DNA from: Diphasiastrum complanatum
Taxonomy: Eukaryota > Streptophyta > Lycopodiopsida > Lycopodiales > Lycopodiaceae
NCBI GenBank assembly: GCA_029204225.1
Contig: CM055093.1
Span: 18,898,041-18,962,040, forward strand
Direction of reading: 5' to 3'
Length of the DNA stretch: 64,000 nucleotides
A program made the position numbers and the translations under genes. Shown in pieces: positions 11,656 through 22,787 of this stretch. A model generated the notes under the pieces. It was given only the letters and a program-made list of their open reading frames with translations, did no database searches and was not told where the DNA came from. Each line of letters starts with the position of its first letter. Position 1 is the first letter of the stretch.

Positions 11656-12066
11656 AGAAGATCACAATTATAGGACAAGAAGGGTTTTTTGGCTGGTCAG
11701 CAAAGATGAGGTGCAACGTGATGTGAAATGGGATTGTCAGTGCATCACAAGCTCACGCTCGTTCCATTGTGTTGATGGATATTCCTAGGATAGTCCATGC
11801 AAAGTAGTAGAGAGGGAGATGATTTCTACCTTCTTAAATGCACCAAGACGATGTACCAAATAATGAAAGCACAGAAGGATGCATGGCACAACAGAATTGT
11901 TAGAAGAGGGAGAGTAGTTGAAGGCCTATATTGTGGCCAAGTCGAAGGCATGATTGAAGCATACAATCTTCTAGACCACACACAACTAGTAACGATCTAT
12001 TCACACTTGGTGAGAGCAATGCGGTTTTCAATGGAGCCTATCCTTGGATATCATAACATGTTTTGA
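11656..12066 (+). pseudogene. Unrecognised ORF fragment
   Basis: An 89-codon ORF (11797-12066) is preceded in another frame by codons reading EDHNYRTRRVFWLVSKDEV. The ORF contains GDDFYLLKCTKTMYQIM, GRVVEGLYCGQVEGM and a Tyr/Ser/His/Leu-rich end (LVTIYSHLVRAMRF). Its composition looks coding rather than random. I do not recognise the family, and frame changes suggest a relic, possibly of a transposon gene. Confidence 0.35.
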
Positions 12067-12159
12067 TTATCCACCGATGTGTATGAGAACATATACATTA
12101 GCATGCCATATGAAGATGACAACGATCAAGAGGACTTGTTGAACACCTGAGATCAGGAT

Positions 12160-12490
12160 GGAAGTAACCTTAGGTACTTTTGAAGTGCCTTATATTGATA
12201 CATTTTGTACTTTCAAAGTACTCGTTTTGAAACTGATGAGTACCAATTTGGTACTTTGGATCACCTATTTATCAGTATTTTGATTTTTTTTTGTTTATAA
12301 GTTAAGACTACATTTTTTGGTACTATCGGAGTCTCAATCATAGTGCTTTTGCTACTGACTGAAATTGTCTTTTCCATTTGAAAAACAGGTACTACTTGTT
12401 TGAAACTTCAGAGTACTGTTCATAAATTACATATTTTCTGTTCGGTACTTGAGACTACCAAATTTGGTACTATCGAAGTACCACATTAGG
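12160..12490. repeat. Cluster of GGTACTT / palindromic GTACCAAATTTGGTAC motifs, part 1
   Basis: Contains GTACCAATTTGGTAC (12240-12254) and CTACCAAATTTGGTAC (12455-12470), plus many isolated GGTACTT and GTACTATCG words. The consensus GTACCAAATTTGGTAC is a perfect palindrome. Related clusters lie at 13850-13930 and 14590-14885. Confidence 0.65.
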
Positions 12491-13324
12491 GGAAATATGG
12501 GCTCAAAGTGGGCCCTTTAATAAATTTGACTTTAGAGAGAGGTTACTTAGAGAGAGAATGAAAACTGGTACCGTTTGGTTGCTATTTTTCAAGTTTTCGG
12601 TAATGTCCGCATTCTAACTACTGTGGTTAACACTAGCTCTAACTTTAGGCATTAATTAGTTAAGCATGCTTGTAATAACAACCATACATTTGTCATACAA
12701 TCTGGGGCTATGAATGTCCACAAATAATAATATTACAACACGGTACCACGCTGAAAAGTAATGAATGGTCTATCATTAACGCCTTTTAGATTCATCATTA
12801 GGCTTGATGGTCATCGAATTCCGTACCTAGAGATACGATACGTTCGCGAAAACTCACGAGGACAATCATTTCCGAAGCTCCGCTCTACATAAGCAAAAAC
12901 ATGACCATAAAATTTTTTTTAACCTTCAGGTTACGTTTGAATTTCACATCTGAATATCGGTTCAGCGCGCACATGTACGAATCCTAGTCCTTGACTTGGC
13001 TATTCACACGTTGATTCGATATGTATGGACAACAGACAATATTGATTCGGCGCGCATATGTACAACCTCTCGGGATCTTTTTGGGTTTTCGTGTGCTGAA
13101 CTGATATTAGTAGGGATAAGATGAAAATTATAGAGAGCACCACTTCCTAGAATTAGCAACCACTTTGCTGATTTATTGGATGTCTAATGCTAAGTTTTAA
13201 CTTCTTCTTTCCAAGTAAAGTAGCTAACATATAGGCTTTGATTTTAGGGGACAACCTGCTGATTTGTAGCTTCCTGATCTATTGGTATGAAGGTTGAAAG
13301 GCCGAGACATTCTTCAACCTGTAA
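12491..13324. other. Intergenic stretch, no gene recognised
   Basis: No coding motif in any frame. The phrase ATTCGGCGCGCA(C/T)ATGTAC occurs twice (about 12960 and 13045), indicating local duplication. Confidence 0.4.
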
Positions 13325-13720
13325 ATCCTATGTTGGTGCTTGTAAATGTTCACATGCATATTCCAGTTTGATTTATGAGTCACAGATAGGGTAGGAGATT
13401 AGTAGTTGTCAGGGTTTGTGCTCCATGCAACATTACTAGTGTTTGCTCGACATTGAAGAGGTTTTAACCATATCATGGAATAAAATTGGATGATTTTGCA
13501 ATTATATAGTGGGAGTGTGTTTGAATGAGAGTTGCATACTATGAGATTGCAGAACTACAAGGAATTTCGATGTGTTTCTTTGATAATTTCTATTTATATA
13601 GCATGATTGTATCTCCCATATTGGCGCTTGTATGTGTTCACATGCATATTCCAGCATGATCTATGAATGATGGTATGAGTGGAGTTTATTTTAGTTATAG
13701 TTTGTGCTCCTTGGATGGTT
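13325..13720. repeat. Imperfect local duplication around GTTCACATGCATATTCCAG
   Basis: Two segments about 290 bp apart (starting near 13330 and 13620) share GTTCACATGCATATTCCAG, followed by a TTTGTGCTCC(A/T) phrase at matching distance. The unit appears to be a diverged tandem duplication. Confidence 0.5.
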
Positions 13721-13849
13721 TTTAGTTTTTGCTTAAGAGCGAAGTGATTAGCTCTCGTGTGAGAATGTGCATATAGCCTATCTCCCATGAAATGCCCCAC
13801 ATCGCTGCTAGTATTTTACAGCTTGAACAGTGTCTTTCGGCACTTTCAG

Positions 13850-13930
13850 AGTACCTATTTTTGGTGCTTTTAGTCTACGGGTTTGGTACTTTTAGTACCC
13901 ATTTTTGGTACTTTTGGTACTATTAGTAAT
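13850..13930. repeat. Palindromic GTACC...GGTAC cluster, part 2
   Basis: Includes GTACCTATTTTTGGTGC and GTACCCATTTTTGGTAC (13895-13911) with further GGTACTTTT words. Same motif family as at 12160-12490 and 14590-14885. Confidence 0.6.
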
Positions 13931-14169
13931 GTTATTTGGTAGTTTAGTACTATTATTCCATAGTCCTTCTGTGCGTCTCCATTCCCACAACAATATCTAA
14001 CATTATAATCATGCTATATAAACAAAAATTTCAGTTCGGAACAAACCAATGAAACTCAAAGCCGCTCAAGGATGAAATAACCATTCACATGCCTTAGTAT
14101 ATCATCGTATATTAATTTTTACAGTTTTTTGTATACATAACATGTACAAAAATGAGTTCTAGCCAAAGC

Positions 14170-14592
14170 TGGGCCGTTCAATTCTAATCTGTAGGGGGAT
14201 CGAAGCGGTACGAGTACCCTTCGACCTCAACAAAGGAGTTCATAATCAAAGGGGACACATCGTCCTCACAATTATACAAAGGGTTTCTTCTACAAAAGGA
14301 AATTGGGTTTCGAGCTTGGACCCAGCCCATGAGCCACGAGTACAAAGTTTCCTTCAGATACCAGGGGGCCTTTTCAGCACTGCACTTTACGGAAGGGTCG
14401 AAACTTTATAGCCAAACAATTTTAGTAGTTATTTTTTAATGACATATAGCGTTTATCGTCTACAAGTATAATGTTTGATGTGTCGAACTCTGGCCATATT
14501 TTCCATATCTCCCACAGGTTCTTCAGAATAACTGGCATCTCCCACAAATCCTCATTGATGTAAGGAACTTCCTTGAAGTCTTCACGCCACAC
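14170..14592 (-). pseudogene. FCP1-like (NIF) HAD-phosphatase fragment
   Basis: The minus strand from 14592 reads a stop-free stretch with KNLWEIWKIWPEFDTSNIIL followed by VDDKRYMSLKNN. This is the C-terminal half of FCP1/NIF-type HAD phosphatase domains (Trp-rich helix, SNTIL-VDD, then Lys). After a stop and gap, 14385-14170 is open for about 70 codons with YLKETLYSWLMGWVQARNPI and YSYRFDPPTD, matching the helical end of such proteins. The N-terminal DxDxT motif was not found. FCP1 proteins dephosphorylate the RNA polymerase II CTD, but this is only a fragment lying between palindromic repeat clusters. Probably a captured or decayed gene copy. Confidence 0.5.
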
Positions 14593-14885
14593 CTACCAAA
14601 ATAGGTACTATGAATAGGCAAGACTATAAGACTATAAAAATAAAAGAACAATAGTACTAAATTTTGAAACTTCGTAGTACCAAAATAATACCAAATTTGG
14701 TACTCTGTTGTATCAAATTTGATAGTTAAGACTAAGAAAAAAACCAATAGTACCATTTTTGGTACTTCGTGAGTAAAAACGAACCAGATCTCACAGATTT
14801 TTGTTTAGAACGACAATTTACTTGCATTTCCAACATTACCAAATCTAGAGTAAAATAGTACCAAATTTGGTAGTCTACAGTATAA
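14593..14885. repeat. Palindromic GTACC...GGTAC cluster, part 3
   Basis: Contains ATACCAAATTTGGTAC (14688-14703), GTACCATTTTTGGTAC (14750-14765) and GTACCAAATTTGGTAG (14858-14873), plus several half-sites. It lies immediately upstream (minus-strand sense) of the FCP1-like fragment. Confidence 0.65.
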
Positions 14886-14929
14886 AAAATGTTCAACTTT
14901 CATGGGCATTCACCAAAGTCAATGCAATC

Positions 14930-15215
14930 CCAAATTTAATCATGTCCTCTTATGTTGTGTGGTGCACTTTTGCAAATTTGGTCTAGGAAAACTTCAAAAT
15001 GCATGCCACATGTCTAATACCTAACCACACTCTTCAAAGCTTGGGTCATGGAGGGATTGTTTCCCTCACCTTTAACATAACAAAGGACATGTTTTCTCAT
15101 ATCATACTTATCAAGATATCTTGCAACTGGAGAACTATTGTAGATCCACTTGTATCAATAGCCTCAAACAACCCGATGGTCACATGTACAAATGAATCAT
15201 ATATAGAAAATTAGA
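14930..15215 (-). pseudogene. Fragment resembling a plant hAT-type transposase
   Basis: The minus strand gives, with interruptions, VARYLDKYDMRKHVLCYVKG followed by EGNNPSMTQALKSVVRY and then HFEVFLDQICKSAPHNIR. This pattern (Y-L-DKY-M, V-YVK-EG-N, L-SVV, then F---L-KA) resembles the RNase H-like region of plant BED/hAT-type transposon proteins. It is short and decayed; no hATC dimerisation domain or terminal repeats were found. Recognition is from memory of the family pattern only. Confidence 0.4.
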
Positions 15216-15581
15216 ATATACATATTTTTGGATGTTTCTCTCAACCATGGTTGGCAATATATCTTTCCTTAGCTATTTGTGAATAGGAAACACTATAAAA
15301 AACCTGCATAGCCAAAGGTCTTTAAGTGAACCAAGAGGCTAAAATTTTTGACAACACACAACAATAAATTTTCTAAAAGAAGTTGCTATTCATCCCCCTT
15401 TCTTGTGAATCTAATGATCGAAACTATGATGGAAACACATGTACGGACATGTCTCTTCTTACAAGCCTTACACTCAAGGATGTTGGGATGAGACTATTCA
15501 TAAATGACTTCTTGTTTGCATCTCATGGTAATAACAAAAAGTTCAACACCAATGTGCTTCTTCATGGTGGTTGTACTAAGC
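15216..15581. other. Intergenic stretch, no gene recognised
   Basis: No coding motif. Ends at the sharp left edge of repeat copy 2. Confidence 0.4.
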
Positions 15582-16015
15582 TTGCTTGAGTGCACTAAGC
15601 TTAAAAGCTTACTATAGCAACCACATTGACATTACCACCCCCATTTTATTGTAGTAAATAGTTTCACATATGATATTGATATTCAACAAACAAGTGCTCC
15701 AATATTTCTTCCACAAGTTAAGATAGCACACAACTCTTATTGTTCACAAATACTATTGCAGGCACAAATAGATCTTTAGTGCAAAGTCTTCAAGCAAATA
15801 ACTTCAACTTTCTAACTCAACTTTTTCTAATGGTAGCAAAATGATCTTCTAGCTACACAAGTTGTACATTAGGTTTCACTTGAAATTGAACCAATCAAGC
15901 ATAAAACATTTACCAGTGTAGGATGCGATAAGCAATTGAATAAGAAAACAAGTCCAATATAAATTTATATTCATAGACCAAAATATTAGAAAATATTAGA
16001 AAATTTTTAGCTACT
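15582..16015. repeat. Dispersed repeat, copy 2
   Basis: Nearly identical to 9538-9975, with a short deletion near its end where the copia LTR sequence begins. This gives one flank of the copia element. Confidence 0.85.
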
Positions 16016-16457
16016 CGATTCTACATTTTTCGATACTTGTAAATTTCGATATTGTCGGTCTAAAATCCGATCCAACGACTTCGCGTTGACAGTCCGCCCA
16101 CTTTGTACATGCATTAACTATAATGAGGTGGTTGTAGTAATTGCAACAAAAGGTAGTTGTAGATATTTTGTAGGATATCAATCTTAGAATCTTCATCAGA
16201 AGCCTTCTGATTATTATTCGAGTTTTCTATAGCCAGCGTTATCACGCTCAACGACTATAAGCTGAAGTTATCACTTCAAGCAATGTACTCACTGTTTGAT
16301 ATTAATCAGAATGCAAATTCTCATTCCCATTATTGTATCATTTCATTGTGCATTTGTGTGAATCATTCAATTTGAACGTTCTGCTGTTGTTTGTTTTGCT
16401 TCCGATCCTACACACACCCGCTCGAGCTTTCGTAGACTAACTTATCGATTTTCGACA
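16016..16457 (+). repeat. Copia 5' LTR, left end missing
   Basis: From TACATTTTTCGATACTTG onward it aligns with the 3' LTR from about 19231. The first 160 bp or so of the LTR are absent, and it joins directly to repeat copy 2. It ends with TTTTCGACA just before the primer-binding site. Confidence 0.85.
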
Positions 16458-16470
16458 TAGTATCAGAGCG
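16458..16470 (+). other. Primer binding site (tRNA-Met type)
   Basis: TAGTATCAGAGCG directly follows the LTR end. It matches the TGGTATCAGAGC plant copia primer site with a one-base change. Confidence 0.75.
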
Positions 16471-16600
16471 GGCTGTTCAGTAATCTGCACAATGTCTGCG
16501 GATTATCAAGTCTTGTTTCTACCAAGACAACGTTCTAGCAAACACGTAGCCAACAGTACCTCGAAATCGTTGTTTCTACCAACGATCTCGCTCAACTAGA

Positions 16601-17290
16601 ATGGATTCATCTACTAGTTCTTCTCTAATCGACAGACTCGATGGGAGTAATTACCATATCTGGAAGTTCAAAATGAAGGTCATACTACTAGCCAAGGAAT
16701 TGTGGGACATTGTTGATGGCACAAAAGTTAAACTTGAAGGTGATGCAGCCACTATCACCAAATGGAGACTGAAAGATGGCAAGACTTTTGCCATGCTCAC
16801 TCTCAACATCAAAGACAATCAAATCGGTCACATAAGAGCTACTCGGACTGCTAAAGATGCATGGGACATCCTAGCAACACTCTACGATATCAGGGACGTC
16901 TCCTCCAAACTCCACTTGAAGAAGAAATTCTTCAACTGAGAATGTCTAGAGTAGTAAGTGTTTCGAGCCACATTAACACTTTTCAAAATCTTACGAAGCA
17001 GCAATTGGCTCAGTCATTGAAGATATCGATGCTGTTATGACTCTATTATCGAGTCTTCCTGAGGCCTATGAGAATTTACAGGGTCGGATCCTCAAGTTCT
17101 ATATTCCAAAAATTAGAAGTTCAGATCCAAAAAGAAGAGCACTATGCAGTCAAGATCGAATTTTGACTCAGGCTCAAATTTTGGCTTTGGGTCGAATTCT
17201 GGCTCTGGGTCGAATTCGAACTCTTCATCTTTCCAACCAAAGCTGAAACTATTCTGTAGATACTGCAAGAGAACTGGGCATGTGATCAAG
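16601..17290 (+). pseudogene. Copia gag (UBN2-type) with degraded zinc knuckle
   Basis: The frame starts MDSSTSSSLIDRLDGSNYHI and continues WKFKMKVILLAKELWDIVDG, typical of plant copia gag. It stops at 16937. Further gag pieces follow in other frames: MTLLSSLPEAYENL (17037 on) and LFCRYCKRTGHVIKD (about 17245-17290), the start of a CCHC knuckle whose last Cys is lost. Gag packages the element RNA. Stops and frameshifts show it is dead. Confidence 0.85.
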
Positions 17291-17390
17291 GACAAAAATT
17301 TTTTGATCCAAGTATCAAATTTTTTTTCGATCCATGTATCGAAAAAAATTCCAGGATCGAAAATCAAAAAATCGATACAAACTCGAAAAA

Positions 17391-18823
17391 TGAGCCTGAA
17401 CAACAGGGGGTCGAAATTCGGCCAAGAAGATCAAATCGACCAAGACATCCTCCATCCAGATTTATGGACGATGCAAACTGCTACTTCATGCAAGAACCAA
17501 ATACAGTTTCGGAGGTGATGTCTACACCTGATGCTAATCAATGGAAAGCAGCGATGGACTCTGATAGAAAATCAAATGTTGGACATCAAAACTGCCAAAG
17601 GGAAGAAATCCGATTCCATGCAAGTGAATATTCAAGGCGAAGTATGATGTTGAAGGAAGGTGGAATCGATACAAAGCCAGGATGGTCGCCAAAGACTATT
17701 CCCAGATTCCAGATCTGGATTATTCCGAGACCTTCAACCCGGTCGTCAAGCATGCTTCAATTTGTTTGCTACTCTCCTTTACAGCCGCAGCAGATCTCAA
17801 AGTCCATCAAATGGATGTCCAGACCGCTTTCCTCAACGGGACCATTGAAGAGAAAATGTTTATGTCACAGCCAGAAGGATACGAGTTGAGCGGTAAGCAA
17901 CACCTTGTGTGCAAAATTCACAAGGCACTCTATGGGCTGAAACAATCACCCAGAGCCTGATTTTAGAAAATAAATGCATTGCTTATTGAGAATGGTTTTA
18001 TTCCAAACTCAATAGACTCAAATGTCTATTTCAAGTCTGTATCGAATTTCTTCATCATCATCACTCTATATGTAGATGATACACTATAATTTGATAACAA
18101 TCTGAACCTGATGAAAGAAACGAAATGCATGCTGGCCAAGGAGTACAAAATGACTGATATGGGTCTATCCCACTATTGTCTCGGAATCGAAATTTTTCAA
18201 ATTCGATCCAGTAGACTGATTTTCATCAATCAACAAGATACCTCACCAACTTGCTGGAAAAGTATGGAGTGGCCAACTGCAAACCTAGTTTCTTTCCACT
18301 CAACCCTGGACTGAAGTTGTCAAAAAAACAATTTTCTCAAATTGAGGCAGAAAAGGAGGAGATGAAGCAATATCCATTTCACTCCATCATCGGCTCACTG
18401 ATGTATGCAATGATTTGCACTCGACCCGACATTGCATATTCGATCAATTCACTCAGCCAGTTCCTATCAAATCCAGGTCTAATCCATTGGAAAGCACTCA
18501 CAAAACTCATGAAGTACATCCAAACAACCAACCATCTTAGCATCTATTCTGGAGGCACCCAACCTACCAACATGCTTGAAGGATACACAAATGCGGATTG
18601 GGTAGAAGACATTGATACCAGAAGGTCTACTTCTGGATTTGTATTTTTATACAATAAAGACCCAATTTTTTGGAACAGCCGAAAGCACACCTCAGTAGCA
18701 TTATCATCAACCAAATCAGAGTACATTGTTGCCACGAATGCTACAAATGAGGCAATTTGGCTGAGGCACCTGCTAGCAGAAATCGACCTTGCACAGTCAC
18801 ATCCAACAACCCATCTTTTGTGA
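17391..18823 (+). pseudogene. Copia reverse transcriptase and RNase H, no integrase
   Basis: After the knuckle the sequence jumps to the RT linker (RPRHPPSRFMDDANCYF), then [70 protein letters not shown] (catalytic box intact at about 18068-18088) and MTDMGLSHYCLGIEI. RNase H follows: SLMYAMICTRPDIAYSI, NADWVEDIDTRRSTSG and ALSSTKSEYI. Protease (DSGAT-type) and integrase are absent, so the copy could not have been autonomous. Several stops and frameshifts are present. Confidence 0.92.
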
Positions 18824-19059
18824 CAACCAAAGCACCATGGCTCTCTCTCTCAATCCGAAATTTCATTCTCGAATCAAGCATATCGAAATCAGATATCACT
18901 ATTTCAGAGAGAAAGTGCAAAGCAAGGAGGTATCCTTAGTCTATTGTAGGACATAATCAATGGCAGCATATTACTTCACAAAGGCTTTGTCAAAGGAGCA
19001 CCATCTCAGATTCAACGACATGTTGAATTTGAAAATCAAAAGTTTTCAAGATCCACATT

Positions 19060-19068
19060 AAGGGGGAG
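19060..19068 (+). other. Copia polypurine tract
   Basis: AAGGGGGAG followed by TGTTGGAATTCG, the canonical plant copia PPT-LTR junction. Confidence 0.9.
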
Positions 19069-19647
19069 TGTTGGAATTCGATGCTCAGACTCAAATCCAT
19101 TCAATAATGAGCATCTTGAAAAACCAGAAACAAAAGGCTCGAATTTCTGAGCAAAGGATTCAAAAATTTAGCATCAAATTTTTAGAATTTTTCGATATCG
19201 GATCGACTCGAAAAATTCTATATTTTTTGAGTCATTGTACATTTTTCGATAGTTGTAAATTTCAATATTGTCGATCTAAATCTCATTCAACGACTTCGCG
19301 TTGACAGTCCACCCACTTTGTACATGCATTAACTGTAATGAGGCGGTTGTAGTAATTGCAACAAAAGGTAGTTGTAGATATTTTGTAGAATATCAATCCT
19401 AGAATCTTCATCAGAAAACTTCTTCTGATTATTCGAGTTTTCTATAGACAGTTTTATTACGCTCAACGACTGTAACCTGAAGTTATCACTTCAAGCATTG
19501 TACTCACTGTTTGATATTAATCAGAGTGCAAATTCTCAGTCCCACTATTGTATCGTTTCATTGTGCATTTGTCTGAATCATTCAATTTGAATGTTTTGTT
19601 GTCGTTTGTTGTGCTTCCGATCCTACACACGCACCCGCTCGAGCTTC
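19069..19647 (+). repeat. Copia 3' LTR, right end missing
   Basis: Starts TGTTGGAATTCGATGCTCAG. From about 19231 it aligns with the 5' LTR until CCGCTCGAGCTT near 19646, where the last 35 bp or so of the LTR are lost and LINE sequence begins. Both outer LTR ends are therefore truncated and no target duplication can be read. Confidence 0.85.
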
Positions 19648-20722
19648 CACTGACTTTTTGCATGAGAGAACTAATCTCAATTGGCTTCGAGAAGCAGACC
19701 TTCCTTCGGCCTTCTTATTTAAGAAACTTAAATCTCACCATAGAAGAGAAGACTCTTGTGGGCTCACAGTTAATGGTTCTCCGCTCCCTTCTCCTGAAGC
19801 CATTTGCACTACTTTCTCCAACCACTTCTCTCTTCTCTACTTGTCCAGCTTCCTAAGTCTCTCAATTATGGCATTCCTCTCTTTTGCTCTTTTCCTTCTC
19901 CTTTATCGATACAACTTCTCTCTCTACTCCACTCTCCCTAGTAGAACTCCACTCAAGATTGATTTTGATAAGGCTTTTGATCACATCAAGTGGAACTACC
20001 TCCTTACTTGATGTTCTTTTTCAGGCATTCCAGACTACATCATCAATATCGTCCGTGACCTTTTCTCATATGCTTCGTCTTCCTTCTTTTTTTTTCAGGG
20101 TGTCCTCTCATCCTCCTTCCCTGTCTCTTGTCGCATCAGACAATGTTGCCCTCACTCCCCTATTTGTAATTGCTACGGATCCACTTATCCACCATTTTCA
20201 TAGATTGAACTCCACTCTCTCCTTTCGTCATTTCATCTTCCGTGGTGTACCTCTTGGTCCTCAATTTTTTGTTGACAATCTGGCTTGTATTATCGAACTT
20301 CATCGTCCGCTTGCTTTCCTTCTTCTCCCGCTTCTGCACTATCTCCGACTCTTTGGTCAATATCCAAAAATCCGATCTTATTGTGTTCTCTCACGATGCT
20401 ACTCTAGATTGGTGTCAAGAAATAGGCCTTAACGTCCTCTCGCATGGAACTATAGATATCTTGGTTTCTCTCTTGGAGCTTCCCTTTCTAACAAAGATCG
20501 TTTCAATTGGTTAGATCCAAATCCGACTCTGGAATTCTACTGATCTCTCATTTCTAGCTAGACTCATTGTCTTCAAGCACATAAATTCCTCCTACTTCAC
20601 GCACTTCCTCTTCACATGGTTCATTCCTCCCTCCTACTCCCTCACAATTACTAAGTCTTTGAGAAAATTCCTCTAGAAGTGGCCATAGTCTTTTGAATTG
20701 GGATATTTATACGGCACCAAAA
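19648..20722 (+). pseudogene. L1-type LINE reverse transcriptase, part 1
   Basis: The relic shows the linker before RT (ERTNLNWLREADLPSAFLFK, then LTVNGSPLPSPEAICTTFSN-HF) and RT blocks LKIDFDKAFDHIKWNYLL, GIPDYIINIVRDLFSY, and a C-IRQ-CPLSPYLF-like stretch spread over frames. FVIATDPLIHHF matches the region following it. Frames change repeatedly. It ends in the codons W-D-I-Y-T-A-P-K just before a nested LTR element, and the same reading frame resumes at 22788. The endonuclease is missing: 5' truncation, as is common for LINEs. Confidence 0.8.
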
Positions 20723-21195
20723 AATCAGAAATCTGAGTTGATTTGATTTGTATTTGATATAAGCTTAAAATGTAATATTGTAATTATTGTACAGTTAATT
20801 AGATTTGATGTATTCAGTTGTGACTGGGATGTGACCCATCATTGACTTCTCAGTGGGACACTTGTCCCGTAGCCGGCTACTTGGGTTAGCCGAGTAGCCA
20901 CACGTAGGGAAATTAGCTTGTAAAGTGTATTTTTGACGGCATTTGCTATACTCAGGGGCATGTCCTGAGTTTGTCAGTCTTTTAGCCCATGTTCGGCCTA
21001 TTAGTTAGACAGGTGCCTACTTCAGTGTATTGACACTTGTCGAGCCCATGCATGTTGGGGCTTTTAGTATATGTACAGTTTTCTCTTTGTAATCAATAAC
21101 TTTTGTTGTGCCATCTTTGGGAGCTTGTGAGGAGTGGCTATGGTGATTGATGATGTAATCTGCATACTGCACTAGATCCTAACGGAATTTTAACA
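20723..21195 (+). repeat. 5' LTR of a nested LTR element
   Basis: Its last 225 bp (from TCCTGAGTTTGTCAGTC) match 22562-22787. It ends GGAATTTTAACA directly before TGGTATCAGAGAG, the primer-binding site at 21196-21208. The left edge is placed by the split LINE frame and the CAAAA target duplication (20718-20722 and 22788-22792); a canonical TG start is not visible there. Confidence 0.75.
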
Positions 21196-22561
21196 TGGTA
21201 TCAGAGAGGCAAGGTGTTGCAAGTATGCACATGATCTAGTGGAGCCATCGTCGGCATCTTTCACCAAGAAAAACGGCACTCTGAGCGTCTTAGGAGAGAG
21301 GATTCCAAATGGGGTATCTCGGCAGTACGGATGGAAGGAGACAACAAAGTTCCTTCGATCGGAGCTTCGGGGAAGTAATGAGAACGATCGTCGTAAGGGG
21401 AATTCATGATGAATTCAGGAGAAACTTGCAGTTTCGGTGGTTTCGGGAAAATCATCGGTAGTAGCCTTATAATTCACTGTGTGGACAGCCGTTTGGCGCA
21501 ACAGGGCTTGCATGGGTATGCAAAGAGTACTGATGGAGAGTCATAGCAATGTACATGAATCAATTGGGTTGATAGCGAAGGAAATTTGGGAAATTTCCAG
21601 TTTTGTGGGGTGTTGACGGATTTCTGAAAAAATCAGGTTGTTTGCAGTCAATACCGCATCAATTAGAGAACTGTAAATTGCATTTGAAAGCTTGAGGTAG
21701 GGCGACCTCAGCTAGGCAGGAAGCTGCCAGATAAATCTCAGTACAAGACTGAGTAGAGCTCAAGAAAGCTCCATTCTTCTCACAGCTAGGGTTTACAGCC
21801 AAAGAATCATGCTTTTCTCTTTACACAAAGTTATTTTTGAAGCTGTAAAATGGTGTACAAGGGCGCCCTAGCAACGCGCAATAGGTGCTAGGAGGCCATG
21901 GCTGGCCGTGGAGGAGGAAGGCAGTCAGATCGATCTGCAGTCCGGCCATAACTGGAGGTTGTGAGGAGATCAGAAAATGGAGAACAGAGAAGCAAGGGAG
22001 CAGGCCGCGAGGAGGGCTTCGCGCGCCCTCGCCATAATCATCCCATAGCGGCCGTAGGGCATCAGCGGCCAGAAGTGTCCAGTTCCCCGCCCCAAAAGAA
22101 TCTCGTACATCGGATTATTAGAGACATTATTCAACGATGGAGATCGTGAGCTGGAGAACAATCGTGGGCCATTGGATGAAGAGCAACGGTGAAGATGTGC
22201 TTGAAAGGGCCCTGAAGGGCAAAGTGCCTTATTATTCTTTAAAAATATTCATTTTAAAATGTAGATTGGACCCGACATTCAAATTGGGCATTTCTTCATC
22301 AAGAAATTTCGAAATGAAATTATAGTTCATTTTTCGCAAGGAAAATGAAAATTCGCCTATCCTTGGCTAGAAGGCACCTATTTTGGCCATCCTTGACTCT
22401 TGAAACTGGCTGCTCAGAGCCAACGGACACCAAGCAGGGAAAAATGAGTTTCGGGGAGTTTTTATCACCATTCTATCGAGCGGAGTGCGGGTGACCTAGA
22501 GATGTGCTACAATCGCCGTTTGGGTACCGTAGGGCCAAATTTGGGGCTATTTTTGCTTGGC
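21196..22561 (+). mobile_element. Internal region of a non-autonomous LTR element
   Basis: About 1.37 kb between the primer-binding site TGGTATCAGAGAG and the 3' LTR. ORFs are short and I recognise no gag or pol motif; no polypurine tract is evident before the truncated 3' LTR. This fits a small non-autonomous (LARD/TRIM-like) or internally deleted element inserted into the LINE. Confidence 0.65.
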
Positions 22562-22787
22562 TCCTGAGTTTGTCAGTCTTTTAGCCCATGTTCAGCCTGT
22601 TACTTAGACAAGTGCCTATTTCAGTGTGTTGACACTTGTCGATCCCATACATGTTTTGGGGCTTTTAGTATATGTACAGTTTTCTCTTTGTAGTCAATAA
22701 CTTTTGTTATGGCACAGCTTGTGTGAGTGGCTATGGTGATTGATGTGGTCTGCATATACTGCACTAGATCCTAACGAAATTTTAACA
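22562..22787 (+). repeat. Truncated 3' LTR of the nested element
   Basis: Aligns with the last 225 bp of the 5' LTR (CTGAGTTTGTCAGTCTTTTAG to ACGAAATTTTAACA) at roughly 90 percent identity by eye. The left half of the LTR is deleted. Confidence 0.8.
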
